From Mesorhabditis belari (taxonomy: Eukaryota; Nematoda; Chromadorea; Rhabditida; Rhabditidae), in NCBI GenBank assembly GCA_958450365.1, contig CAUEEP010000733.1, forward strand, positions 2,066,001-2,130,000: a stretch of 64,000 nt of DNA, in the 5' to 3' direction. The notes below the pieces were generated by a model that ran no database searches, had not been told where the DNA came from, and saw only the letters and a program-made list of their open reading frames with translations. Position 1 is the first letter of the stretch, and every line of letters starts with the position of its first letter. This document shows, piece after piece, positions 1-17,070 of the stretch. Made by a program: the position numbers and the translations under genes.

Positions 1-360
1 GAGCATTGAAAATTGAGCATTCTCTATGTCTGTTCTAAAATTCTCTTTAATTTTTATTCTTCACACCTTTGTTCTAGTTAATGATCAAAAGAATCAGTGT
101 TTAATTTCAGGTAATCATCTCTATATTCTCGAATGAATCCAGTAAGGAATTGATGGGAGTAAACACTAAAAAACCCCTCAAACAAGACAATTCGTTGAAC
201 AAAATTCTACAATTATAACAATATTTTTAATCTATAATTAGGCCAAAGTTAAACTTGAGCGTTTTATCAGCTAAAGTAAGACTTTTAGTATTCAATACTG
301 CGTAGTGATTTTCCGAGCTTTGTCTTCTTCTCTCTTTTCTTTTTCCTTTAACAGTCATTA

Positions 361-1153
<793 letters not shown>

Positions 1154-1880
1154 TTTCTGAAAGCAAAGATAAGAGAAAATCGGGAAAATGAGAAGAAATC
1201 AGAGATTTCAACGAAAAGAATAAAAAAAATGTTTAGAAAGAGATAATTACATTAATCGAGCTTGACCCTTAAAAACTTATTTAAAGCAAAAATCTGCTGG
1301 TTTCATTGTATCGCAAAATCGTAGAAGCCATCCTAATAATCATTTTCAAAAAGTACAAACAAACTTTGTTAAGAGTAAATGGATTTTCCACTTAATAAGA
1401 GTTGCAAATCGACCTTGAAAATTAAAAATTGTTTCAGTCAAAAAAAAAACTGATAGACTTTGGCTATCCCAAGATTGCCATTTCCAAAAGTACAAGCAAC
1501 CTCTCAATCAAAAAAAGGACGGCTGGTTGCCCTTTGTGTGAGTGGGAATAAAGAAATGAAAGAAAAGGGTCATCACGTGATTTCTTTCGGGATTATAGGG
1601 TGAAGAGGAGAGGTGAATGGGGAGGTGGTCGGACAATCTAGTTGAGCCTCGGGGGTCAACCCTCTCCCCCTTTTCTTCCCACGGGTCACCGACTGCCAAC
1701 TGTTCCCTTCCGCTTAATCACCGGTCACCTCAAAAACGAAAAATATGATAGCTATTGGGCTGGGTCAGTGCTATTTTTTATTTTCCTAATTATTTTCCCT
1801 TTGTCTAGAACAAATCAATTCACACGTTAGTGTCATTCACATTCCAATATTCACATTTAAAAGTCGCAAATGGTTAAAAG

Positions 1881-2218
1881 GTTATATTTTTGTTGAATTG
1901 TACTTTTAAAGTAAAATCCCACAAGTTTGATTGAAGGAATTCATTTCTAGATGAAAATATTGTACGCCAAAAAGTGTCAAAAATGGCAGATTACCGGAGA
2001 GAGGCCGACTTACACTCATTCGAGAGCTTCTAAATTGAGTTGTACAATTCCAATCGGTAAGTTCTTGATAGATAGGTGAAGGGCTTTATTTTTCTATATA
2101 ACACTTCGCACTTTGGTAATAAGTCAGGCACTTTGGTAATATTTTCATCTAGAAAGGAATTCCTTTAATCAAACTTGTGGGATTTTACTTGAAAAGTACT
2201 ATTCAACAAAAATATAAC
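1881..2218. mobile_element. Foldback element at the duplication boundary
   Basis: Terminal inverted repeats of about 80 bp beginning GTTATATTTTTGTTGAAT (left arm to about 1960; inverse arm from about 2140). No coding capacity, and no clear target duplication. Its left end coincides with the end of homology between the two PCYT2 duplicates. Confidence 0.75.
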
Positions 2219-5884
<3,666 letters not shown>

Positions 5885-6349
5885 TGAAGGAGACACAAGA
5901 TCTTTTCATTCTTTAGCTACAAAACAACAGCTCAAAGCAATTCACAAATCAATTTACACGTCACAATTCAATTCACACAAGTTTGCTTTTGTTTTGCAAG
6001 TTTTTCAACAAGTTCTTTTGCTATACTTTTTGGATTTTCTATTTGATATTTGAGTTGAGTCTTTGAGTTGATATTTTGGAGAGTAAAGCGAGTAATAAAA
6101 AGTTGCCTAGATGAATCTAGAATCAATTATTAAAAGCATAAAATGATTCTCTTTGCTCAGTTTAACACCTTAGCATTAGAAGCAGCCAACTTTTGAGATA
6201 AAACTCTCTGTAACACATTGGTTCCAAGCCAGGCTTAGTTGATGCTTAGAATTTGTGTCCAATATTCACATTTAAAAGTCGCAAATGGTTAAAAGTGAAG
6301 GAGACACAAGATCTTTTCATTCTTTAGCTACAAAACAACAGCTCAAAGC

Positions 6350-6470
6350 AATGAAACAAGCAACAATAAAAAACAGCAACAAACAACAACAACAAACAAG
6401 CAACAACAAACAAGCAACAACAAACAAGCAACAAACAACAACAACAACAAACAAACAAGCTCTACAAGTA
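6350..6470. repeat. CAA/ACAAGCAA-rich low-complexity tract
   Basis: Runs of CAACAACAAACAAGCAAC units. Open frames on both strands here are a by-product of the repeat composition, so I do not call a gene. Confidence 0.8.
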
Positions 6471-6479
6471 CATTAGTGA

Positions 6480-8350
6480 AACGAAACAAAAGAATTCGCT
6501 TGATTTTACATAATGAATCATTAAGATCTTCTAGAAAAAGGAGAGGGTGACAAAAAAAAAGTATGAAAATCTGTGCAAATGCAATTGTCACCTTTGCAAA
6601 AGATTGATTCAGCCAAAGATTGAAAAGAAAAACATTATTTTCTTTGTTTAAAAAGCAACCAATAAACACAATTTAAAGGAGAGTGAATAATGAAAAACTG
6701 AATTTTTCTTGAAAATGAAAGAATTGAAGAGTGAAAACCAAGACTTTACTCTAAATTTCTCGAACTCAAAACAAGTTTCCGGAAATTTCAAAACAAACGA
6801 CTTTCTTATTTCATTTCAATTTTCTCATCACTCACAAATAAACAACTCAAATGATTTGTGTGATTTGAAAGGGAAAAACCAGAAAAAGATCAAGAAATTT
6901 TGAAATCTATTGAGATTGGACTCGAAAAAAAGAGGGAAAATGAGACAAGATAACAGAAAAAGATCGGAATTTCTTTCTAATTTCTCTCAATTTCTTTTGT
7001 TTTTTTTTCTTCCCTTCTCTAGATGTTTATTAATGATATCAGCTGATATGAAAAAGACAAAAAGTGAGCGATTTTGACGTGAATGACTCTTTAAAGAACT
7101 GGATTCGAGTTTTGATGGGTATTTTTAGTCCGACGGAGAATCGGGGAGTTACAACTGGTCTATTTTCATCATTTTTAGAAGCTTAAATAGAATTTTATCC
7201 AAATGGAACGATTCAATCAGAAATCTGAAAGATTAGAAGCTTATCAGAAAAGGAAATTGTCCACCAAAAAGCGTCGAGCTGACTGGCACTTTTGACCACC
7301 TTTTGTTGGCTAAAATGAGTTGAGAAAGCCGAACTACAATACAAAATTTGAAAGAGTTTTCAGAAAACTGGATAAAACGAACTTTCAAATAGAAGTTTAA
7401 GTAGAAAAATAATAAAAAAACGTTTAATTTTAAGTTTACTAACAAGAAAAGTTGAACTAAATTGAAAAAGCAAAGATCCTGTAAAAATCCGAAAGCAAAC
7501 AGTACTATTTTCTTTACGTTTGCTATCTAATATGATTATTATTCTTTGAAAATCTAAAAATTAATAATCTAACCATCGTTTTTCAATCAAATTTCTCTCT
7601 TGACTCATTGTTGAATCACGGAAATTTGATGGTTCTAGGAAAGGGAAAAAATGGATTTTAAAAACGAGAAAAACGAAATCTTTTGTTTAAAGTTTTTAGT
7701 TTAAAAAGAGTCAATCAAAAAATGAAAGAAGAAAATACACAAAGCAATAAAACTTTGCATGAAAAAAGGTTTTTTAGAAAAGTGAATAGAGTGATTCAGA
7801 TATCTTTGCAAAAAAAACGCTTTTAACGATTCGTTTTTTTATTTTTGGGGGCTATAGAGGAGTCCCTTTTGGTCTTTTTTTCATGGAGCCTTTCTCTTCC
7901 CATTTCTTTTTCGTGTGCTTGATCGATCTTTTCCATCTCTTCTCTTCACCTTTTCTCTCTCTCTCTTTTCAGCACAAACAACAAAATTTCCCGTCCTCAT
8001 CTAATAGAAAAGTGAAATTGTGAAATTTGCAAGTATTTAAATTGTCAGTTCAAGTATTTAAATTGTCAGTTCATTTTTCTTTATACATTTTTCAAAGAAT
8101 TGTGCTTGTAGCTTAATTGAAATGAGAACTGTTAGGAGTCTGATTGTATAGTTTGTATAGTTTTGAATTTACCACGAAAACACGGGCACATCAAACCCGG
8201 ATCGGCCAGTTTTCAAAGGATAAACGGTGTCTGAAAGTTAAAATACCAGAAAAATATCGTATCTATTAACTACGTAGATCCTTGAAATTTATAATATAAC
8301 CTACTCTTTTTTTAGTTTAAATTATTGCTAACTTACTGTCTATTTTCGCA
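6480..8350. other. Gene-free AT-rich stretch
   Basis: I see no spliceable exon set with recognisable protein. The sequence is purine/pyrimidine-skewed with T-rich tracts around 7840-7970 and a short direct repeat of AAGTATTTAAATTGTCAGTT at about 8031-8070. Confidence 0.5.
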
Positions 8351-8351
8351 G

Positions 8352-9120
8352 CAATGCATCAAAAAATTTGTGCCACAAGCAAACCTTTGCAATGAGACAT
8401 GAACGCTGGAAAGATCTAATTGTAAGTCAAACTACAACTTTTGAAAATATATTACTTTCCTAAGAACAGTTAAACCTTTCTAACTGTTCTTAGTAGTTAA
8501 ACCTGTCGTTGTTAATGATTCTAAATCGGAGTTATATTTTCTTGTTGCTTTTCACTTTATTGCCACAACCGATAATGAAGTAGAAAGAAAATAAGGAAGC
8601 TTTCAAAAATGGAGCTTTACAGTGCAATTCTCGGGATCGCCACTAAAGCCTCATTTGTCGACAGGTCATTCAACTCGAAAAATCTTTGTGAAATTGTCCG
8701 AATTGTTGGCGAGTTTTGCCATGGTTTAACGAAACCTTTGCCGATTTTGCTGATCGTCTTGAACCCGAATGCTTTCCGCAACTTCGATGGCTGCGCTCTG
8801 GTTTGCGATTTTTGCACAACAAGCTTAAAGAGGAGAATCCAGGAGAGGAATCTGTGACTTTTCTAAAAAAACGCATCAATCAAATGCATTGAGAACTATA
8901 TGAAGATAACACGGCTGGAGAAGGGTATGTTTTTCAATGGATCCAAGGTATATTTCTCGTCCAATGAGTCTGAGTATAGTGTGGCTAGGAAATATTGGAC
9001 GTAGATAAAGGACTTGCAGTATGGTCACTATTGGTGGTGGTTGCATTTGGATTTAAGTGAATATGTGGATGAAGAGGAGAAAGAGATGAATTGCTTGGAA
9101 ACGAGCAATGAAAAATAGCA
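8352..9120 (+). pseudogene. Possible decayed coding region, unrecognised
   Basis: A consensus acceptor at about 8351 opens a short exon-like reading (ending RHERWKDLI) with a GTAAGT-like donor. Further on, frames read FADFADRLEPECFPQLRWLR and then HYWWWLHLDLSEYVDEEEKE, but with stops and frame changes between them. This looks like protein-coding sequence that has lost its frame. I do not recognise a family, and chance open frames are an alternative. Confidence 0.3.
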
Positions 9121-9129
9121 AGGCATACT

Positions 9130-9280
9130 TTTAGATGGGAAGTTTTTTCGGCTAGTCGCCGAAAAAACCATTAAACCACTTTGCCATAATTTCTCCCATA
9201 GCCAATTTGAAAAAATCTTTGGGAAAAGTTATGACAGCTCAAAGTAGTTTTAGCCAAATGTCTTGGAAGCTTTTTAAAAT
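9130..9280. repeat. Small hairpin sequence
   Basis: Perfect stem TTTTTTCGGC-TAGTC-GCCGAAAAAA (about 9148-9172), followed by an imperfect inversion of AAACCACTTTG...CATAATT. Probably a MITE remnant; no ends identified. Confidence 0.4.
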
Positions 9281-9703
9281 TACTTTTTCATGTTCTGGTC
9301 ACTCAAGTTCAATGCATAAAAGTCTTCAATACTGAAGAATTGCTGGCAAAACCTAAACTTCCTCAGAATCTTCTTCATTCAAATGACAAATTGACAATAA
9401 AATGTAGTTTTTTTTTCAAGTTATCTAAGCCGAAGCCTTTATTGGAGCACAGAATCACACTAACAACTTCATATTAACCAGAGAATTCGTACAATATGTA
9501 CACAAACGTACAAAGGAAAAAAACCGTACTGAAAACATTCACAATCTTCTTCGTACCCATAAAAAGACAAAATTACAATGAGATACATCACAAAAATTCC
9601 ACTAGGCAAATTATATTTACATTTTTTTTTGAAAATTTTCTGACTTTGAGAATCACAAATCGATAAATTCTGATACCCATACAAATATTAGAATGTCAAG
9701 AAT

Positions 9704-12700
9704 CTAGTTTTTATGTTCGATGAGGTATTCATTTGCAAGAATATCCCCGCATGTCGGCCTTTTTGATGAATCCTTGGCGCAAAGCCAAGCGGCGAAGCTT
9801 TTCTGAAAATTGAATTTCGCGTCTAAAGGTAAGTTGAAGGTAATTTATAGCCTTTTACATTGCTAACATTAACTCGTAAACTTTAAAAGTACTGGAATTA
9901 AGGTACCAAGTTTTGGCCTAGTTTTATTGTAGTCCTAACTCACAAAAGCACCTGACTACTTATCTGCTGATAAAGCCAGATCTTGACTTCGTCAGCTTTG
10001 TCTTTGGCTTAAACTTTGTCATTCACTAACCTCTTTTGGATACTCATCCAACTCTTTCGGTATCCGCCCTTTCTGCAATTGACCGAGTGTAGTCAATCGT
10101 TCCATTGTCGTCGAGAATGGGATAATCATCTCAACGAAAATCATCCCAAGTGAAAACACATCGACTTTGTTCGTGTAGGGTCGATGGGCTAACTGGAAAG
10201 AGTACTGGTACGGACTAAAACTAGAACTTCAAGGTCAAATAAGGAGCTTCGTATTCTGCTAAATCCTTGTAAAGCTATTTATTTTGTCTTTTCAAACATT
10301 CTACCTGTTCCGGACTCATGTAGCTCTTTGTGCCCACATCACCCGTGTGTAGAGGGTTTTCACTAGCTGATGAGTTGGCTAAAACTGACTTTAGTACTAC
10401 TAATAAGAATGATTAGCTTTAGTTTTAGTTTTGTATGCACTGTGCCATTTTGAGATCTTTCTAGTATTTAACTTACAATCACAATCGTCAATCGCCTCCA
10501 AGCTGCCCGTATTCTTCGACACCAATCCCATATCGCCAATCTTCAACACGTCGTCGGATGCAAAGAAAATGTTTTGAGGCTGAAATTTTCCAGTTAAATG
10601 ATCTAAATCTAAGATTTTACCTTGATATCCCGATGGATTAGCCCTTGATTGTGAATGTATTCAGTGGCTCTGACAAGTTGCTCAAACCAGCTTCTCATTC
10701 TTGCAAGCTCTCTCAATTCGTGGGTAGAATTCGCTTTCAACCAATCCGATAGAGTACGAGATTGACAGAGCTGAAAATTGAGCTTGATTTATAGGTTATA
10801 AATCAATTGATTTTATAAAATTAGATAGGCTTACTGGTAGGAATTTTACTATTCCAATAAAATAATCACTTTATCTAACCCACCTGCATCTGAATGTAGA
10901 TGTACGCGTGATATTTGGTCTTCCGTACTCTTGACGGCAACAAATCGTTGTTTTGCGAGGTGACAATGATTGCTGGTGGTTCGATGATCTTTGAGGCTTC
11001 TTGGGACGACGTGGATTTGGTTGACTGTTGCCTTGTTCGATTCACAGCCAATCTCTGCTGACTCACCTCGAACACCACACTGTCCGAGTCCTCTTTGAGA
11101 TGCTCTAGAAACAAACAAACTTAAGAAGTTGCTTTTGCGATAGTTAGTCATGTTCTTAAACTTAAGAATTACTACCGAATTCGAACCAGAGAGCCTTTAG
11201 AATTTGCAGAACTAACCTTGCCCATCTAAAGCTTCTTCTTCATCCTCACTCGAGGCTTCATCATCCGAGCTATCTGTTGATGTTGATGAGGCTCGATCCG
11301 TCTTTGCTCCATCTCCCGAATCCAGCCACGATTCATCCGAGTCTCCATTTTGGTCTGGATCGGCTGGTGGATCTTCCAACCCCACAGCGAGCTTTTGATG
11401 CTTGTTCACCAAGATCTCGAGGCTGTTCCCGGAGCTAAAATTCAATGGAAATTCAATCGTGTGATCAAGCACTCACTTTGATTCAAAACTCGGTTGCGGA
11501 TCTTCGGGGAAATCGGTGTGTTCATCCGATTTACAACTTGCTCCAACAGCTAGTGGAATTGAGATACTATGGGTGTTTTCGGTGAAATCTTCTCCATGAT
11601 CTCTTCTCACTCGCTGCCTTTTGAGGGCTTTCAAGAGTTGACGATCGTTTTCTTCCTGAACTTTATAATAACAAATTCTCAGCTTTACGATTCCTACCTG
11701 CCATTCTGGTGGCGGATTCTCTTTCCATGAGTGATAGTATCGAATGATGCCTGGATGATCGAAACGGGCCATTGTTTTCACCTGAAATAAGATTTGATCT
11801 GTAAAAAACATCTTACTGTTAGCTCGGGCTAAAGATAAGTTTAGCTGGAGTTTCACAAGCCAAGCCAACAGTTTGGTAGATCAGCAAAATTTAACAACTA
11901 ATCCGGATCAAACTCCATTCTTTGTTTATTCTATTTTCCTTACCTCTCTCTGAACCCTTTCAATCGCTTTCGGATCATCAGAGACAGCGATTCTCTTTAT
12001 CGCATAAACAATGTCATCCATTTTGTTCCTCGCCGAAAACACCACTCCATAGCCACCTTTGCCGAGCACACGCAACACCTCGTAGTCTTGTAAAAATCTG
12101 AAAACATGTTAAACTTTGAAGCTTCATCTAATTTACTTCGATTCAAATTGAGCTTCAGAACCACTTTGATTTGCTCTTTGACGGATTAAACCGGGTGAAG
12201 AGAGATCGGTTGATGTGGAGGTTGATGGGGCGATGATTCGAGCAGCTGGCTCTTCAGACTGAAATTCGAAACTAGAATATTAAGCTCAAGACTTGAAAGA
12301 GTTACCTTTTCTCCATTTTCTTCCAAAGTTGTCGATTCTTGGACTTCCGTTACAACATTTCTTTCAATGGCTCTTCTTTGCCGCGCGGCTTTCACCCTCT
12401 TTACAATCTTCCAAATCGGAACGATCAGCACACCAAGACATGAGATTACAAGTAAAGCGATGACTCTCCTATAATGAGTATTAGATTGTTAGCATGTTTC
12501 TAAAACCAACCACCATCCGCTGACAGTCTCATCTAATCTCAATTGCCTCCTCAATCTCGGTACGAATCCCGTTCCACATTGTTGCTCAAACCGATCTCGT
12601 GGGAACCAACCCCTTCTGGGTGATGAGTGTTTCATGATGAAATAACCGTCGTCTAAAGATAATATTTGACTCATATATTAAACTCGAATATTTTACCTGA

Positions 12701-15700
12701 AACAGTAGAGCCTTCCTCATCAAATGGTACCGGAAATTTGGCACTTCTGATATCGGATTGACCGATCAGCGCAATTCCTTCTCCATTTGGACACGAGCTT
12801 CTAGTCGGCCAATCATCTAAACTTTTCAATAAACCATTTAGAGGTAAAAATTGAGAAATAAACTTGAAATGAACTCAAAAAGAACTGTTTTAAATCTAAC
12901 TAAGGCTTAAAAAATAAGCTTAGCAAGTCTAAGCTAGTCATTTCGATGCCAACAAACCTCTCCTTTCCCCAGCAGCCACTTGTACCTCTCGACTTCCCCT
13001 CAATGCCACTTGTTTATTATGTTCATCATTTATTTCCTCAGTTCTTGTTCTCATTCTTCGTGATACAGAATTTTCATATGATGTCGTCAGCATTTCAACC
13101 AGACTTGTTGGCTCAACGATGTACGTGTTTCGCACAGCTGGAAGGAGTTGCCCGCGAGAACTGACATGGCTGTCTCTAAAATGAATTTTGAAGATATTCG
13201 AAACAATGCTAAACTTATAAACCTTGCTTACCTAGTTGATCTTGTAGCCAATCTCATCGTCGACTCGGCTTTCAGATTTGGAGAGTGAATGATAAAAGGC
13301 TGATTGTTTGAAGTACCTAAAGAAGAACTTTTTATATTAAATATCTAGGTTTTCTTTCTTCAATGTAAAATTTTAATCAACAAACCCAAGTAAAGAAGCG
13401 ATTGCGAGTCCAGAAGCGGCTCCTTTCTTCGTTGAGCCAGTTCATCTTCAGCTGACAAGGTGTGGATGTTTTTCGATTCAAAAAGTGAGATCTGAAATTT
13501 GTAGATTTTAAACAAGACTTTATTAGAAATGACTTAAACAGAATTCTTAACTAAAACCTAATTCTCACCTCTCTAAGCTCGCTATTCTTTAACTCCCACA
13601 TGTGAGCGACGTGATTTTCGACAGTGATCGTCCAGCGCTCGGCTCCACAACTGTCATAAGCGGTGATAATTCCTCAAAAGATAATGTTAGTATTCATAAC
13701 AAGTTTTACAGCATAATTCAGATATAATATTAGATTTAAGTCTTAATTCCTTTTCAATATCCATACCTTCAGGAGGACTGACTCGGAAAGACAACGGAGT
13801 TTTTGCAGAATGTCCCGTTTGATCTTGATTGCGAAGAAGCAAAGAGGCTTCATATTCAGCCACTGATAGATTCCATCTAAAGTTTTGAAACATGGAAATT
13901 GATTTCTATCTTCAAATTTGAACCTCTCATTTCCAGTGAACCCATCCAGTGCCCGAATCGCGTGCCCAGATCGTTTGAACACCAGTGTCGCGTGTGCAAT
14001 ATTATTTTGATCCTCGTTAGTGTTCTTCTCGCAATTTCCCATATCACAATGGTATCGTACCTGAAATTTACATTTTCTTGCGTTATCAATCAACCAGCTG
14101 AAAAACCCGCATAATACCGGGTTTTTCTGGTCCCTTCGTTTCGTCACCGTGGCCCAGTCGGCAGCGCGCTTGTCTACGGCACACACCACCCGGGTTCGAC
14201 CCCCCGTAGTGCCACTCAATCTTGATTTTCTTATTTTAAATGGCACGACTATATTATATTGTGATATATAGTAAATTTGCATCAAATTCTTCAACACAAA
14301 CCTTCCCAGTAACTGGATCGACTCCCGTTGTTGAAACGGTTTTCCCACCGACCACCGCCTCGCTTCCCAATTTGAGTGAAGCCTAAACTCGGTTTTTTTC
14401 AAGAATTTTAAAGTTTATAAATATACCTGCAACAATGAGTCGGTATTCAGCTGAATCGGCTCCAGAATCCTCTCATTTACACTATACATGTAAAGCGATC
14501 CGTCCAATGCCGGCACCAAGTGAAAATCTCGACCCTCAGCTGTCATCGGCTGAAAAACAGGATTGTTTCAAAGGTAACCTGATTTTCTGATATTATACAA
14601 TGGTTTTTGTCTCACTTGAACTCTTCCCAATGTGCCGGCCATTAATGGTTGTGCATCGAAATTCCCATCCCAAGCAATTTCCGCGTTTCTCTCCACATCT
14701 AGCGCACGAATCGTTCCGTCCATCGTAGCAACCTGAAAACTATCAGTCTGCTCTAGTTCTAAGGTTTAAGGCTTATTAGGACATTCACTTACAATCAGAT
14801 AGTGCAAATTGTCGAGATGTGCCGCGCTTCCGCAACATGGTGCCTGCAGCTCGTGATCGTTTTCAGCTTCAACTCGAGGTGCCACAGGTTGTGGATAGTT
14901 AAACGGGATTGGCTCAATGTAGTCATGATCTTGATCGATTACCTGAAATGAAATGATGGACTTCAGTTCAAATCTAAATTAGCCTAGTCTAGAGAATCTT
15001 TAGTGCTTGCAATTGCGGCTTACTAAGCTGTACTTAAAGCTTTCATTAGCTCTTAGGTTGGCCCATAAGTCTTTAGGCACTCTTTTCTACTAGCGTTTAT
15101 GAATGACAAATTCACCAATTGCCCTACAATTGGCTCCATTAGAAAGATCTGTTATTTTTCTACAAAATAACGTTCGAATCTTATGAAAATGTTTTATCTA
15201 TGGTTTTTTTATGGGAGCACGAAGTCGGGTAGTCAAAAAAAGCAATTTAGGCGCTTTGGTTCACAGAAATCTATGTTGTTGTCAATAGATAAAAGATAGA
15301 ACGCAAAAAGTTAGGTATATAGCCGAATTTTCAGGATAATCTGTTCACCCGATTTCTTTTGTAGAGCTTTTTTATCGAATTTTACAAAAAAAAAACAAGT
15401 TTTTGCACTCGAATTTGCTTGGAAAAGGACCCAAATTGCCTTAAAAAGATAGAAAAATGATTAATAAACATTTTCTATTTAGAGCCAATTGTAGGTCAAT
15501 TGGTGAATTTGTCATTTTCTAAACGCTAGTAGAAAAAGTGTCTAAAGACTTATGCGCTAACCTAGTATTCATGTGTAAGATTTCATAAAATACTCACCTG
15601 CCCATCCTCGATCGCCTCAATGACAGGTTGTTGTGCTTGAGCAATCGTTGTTCCAATCAGCATAATCCCAATCGTTGAGGCCATCCAGAAAAGGGCGAAA

Positions 15701-15735
15701 TGCCTTGGTCGATTCCCCAACAGCAATCCCCACAT
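9704..15735 (-). CDS. pek-1: PERK-type eIF2-alpha kinase (ER stress sensor)
   Basis: Type I ER membrane kinase that phosphorylates eIF2-alpha when luminal protein folding fails. Twenty-five exons from ATG 15735 to TAG 9704 join in frame to 1121 codons (human PERK is 1116 aa). Residues 1-35 form a signal peptide. The luminal PQQ-like region runs to about 540 and includes the family motif RWNLSV. A TM segment lies at about 545-563. The kinase starts near 640 with GKGGYGVVF and AIKRI, has an acidic insert at about 719-924 (typical of PERK), then IHRDIKPQNIFF (HRD at 970-972), GDMGLV (D990), GTKSYMSPEQ and HRPYTNKVDVFSLGMIFVEM. The Mg-binding DFG is DMG here. Exons include 15598-15735, 12306-12468 (TM), 11944-12097, 10621-10770 (HRD), 10477-10579 (DMG) and 9704-9802. 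Intron 1 carries a MITE and intron 5 a SINE head. Confidence 0.95.
14102..14222 (+). repeat. tRNA-derived SINE-like repeat in PERK intron
   Basis: Contains a pol III A-box (TGGCCCAGTCGG) and B-box (GGGTTCGACC) at tRNA spacing (14143-14214). The acceptor and T stems carry mismatches, so it is not a functional tRNA gene. It is preceded by a stem-loop AAAACCCG...CGGGTTTTT. The whole unit, stem-loop included, recurs on the other strand at 25448-25580. Confidence 0.6.
15056..15562. mobile_element. Mariner-type MITE in PERK intron 1
   Basis: 507-bp foldback with ends GGTTGGCCCATAAGTCTTTA and the inverse, flanked by TA. The inner arms (ACCAATTG...CAATTGGCTC) also pair. The GGTTGG start matches the ends of the mariner at 20000 but the rest of the end sequence differs, so it belongs to another mariner family. 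No coding capacity. Confidence 0.8.
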
Positions 15736-16199
15736 TGCCCATCCACGGGAAAAATGGTGGATGGGGTTTGAATCGTCTTTGATTCTTTACACTTTTGCTG
15801 GTTGGTTCTGAAATGAGTAATTTTGAGCTGAAAAATCAAAAGCAATCCAAAAAACCGTAAGAAAATCAAAAACTAAAATGTTTTTCAATTCGAAACTCTT
15901 CGAAAAAACCAGGAGCAAAAGGATCAAAAAATGGCCTAAAATTTTCCAATTTCAATAAGTTCTAGAATATCAAATTCACCTTTAAAAACCAACAAAACAC
16001 AAAAATTTGTATGATTATGTGGCATACGGCAGAAAAGGTCATCAAGAACCAATAGAAACAGGAAAAAGCTGTGTATTTGGAATGAAACACGCCACATTGA
16101 CAGAGCCATACACGCATAACAATCACGAGTCGACGAGTGGCTTTTGAGAAGAAAAAGAACTGTCCTCTTTCCCTTTTCTATCGCCATTGCCTATCGATC

Positions 16200-16796
16200 G
16201 ATCCCCCACACCTGGTTAAGCAAAAACGAAAAACTTCAAATATAGTTTTAGTAAAATATTATTTGCTACAAAAACTTCAGATTTTCGTTTTTCTTTAAAC
16301 TTTCTCTGGACTAAATAGAGCAAATTTAAAAAAAAACAAAACAAATCACACTCGAATTATCTTTGAATCGTGGAAATATCCCTTAGAAAGCAAAATTCTA
16401 AAAGTTCTGGAAGTAAAAGGCATTCAACAAAACAATTCAACAAAACTCAACAAACAACTATTAAACCGAAGTGAAACGAATCTTAAGATCAATAAGAACG
16501 GTTCAAATCCAAGATAAACTCCAAAAGATTTTTTGAGATAACTCCAAAAATTTCCGATTATGAGTCAATCAAATGACCTGCAAACGGAGAAAATTTTGAG
16601 AAGAATTGAGAGAGGAAAAGGATAAAAAGATCTTCGAGAAACCGCTGTTTTAGCACACGTGTTCCAAAACGGTTGTGGAATGGAAAATGGAGAAAAGATT
16701 GGAGAGAAAGGGGAGAGGGCAGGGAAAAGAGGAAAGGAAGAACGTTCTACAACTTGGCCTTTCTAGAGTTGAGTTGAGGGTTGAGACGCTAGACAA
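16200..16796. other. Gene-free stretch upstream of PERK
   Basis: AT-rich with no recognisable exons. The minus-strand PERK promoter must lie at about 15740-16200, but no specific element can be named. Confidence 0.5.
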
Positions 16797-17070
16797 CAAG
16801 ATTTAAGACAAAAATTGACTGTGCCAATGGCGATTTGATCCTGATCTCTTAAAGTATCAGAAACAAAATTCTATTGCTACAATACAAAAAATCAAAGATT
16901 CTGTTCTGTTAAAGAGAATTTTTGGAATTAAGGGAATGAATGACTCCAATCGATTCTCGAATACAAATTGACAGCTCAATATCTTCTTTTTGTATCATCT
17001 ACAAAGCAAAAGGAAAACCGCTATGTAAATGAATGCCGAGGTGTTCTTTGTGTGACCGCGTAATTAGCTG
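16797..17070 (-). repeat. Dispersed repeat family with CACAAAGAACACC core, copy 2
   Basis: Inverted relative to 3520-3660. It carries the same ordered blocks (TTACGCGGTCACACAAAGAA, TTTGTAGATGA, AGATATTGAGC, GAATCGATTGGAGTCATTC). Its distal part (16797-16892, starting GATTTAAGACAAAAATTGAC) recurs at 24181-24270. Confidence 0.6.

Noticed and set aside
1508..1699. A 63-codon minus-strand open frame duplicated at 5512-5703
   Set aside because: Identical in both copies only because of the segmental duplication; no splice support and an overlapping plus-strand frame is equally open. More likely the upstream region of PCYT2.
6343..6669. A 108-codon minus-strand open frame with a Leu/Val-rich C-terminus
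   Set aside because: Mostly the reverse of the CAA-repeat tract; composition explains it.
14143..14214. Functional tRNA gene
   Set aside because: A- and B-boxes are good but the acceptor, D, anticodon and T stems carry mismatches, and a related degenerate copy exists at 25 kb.
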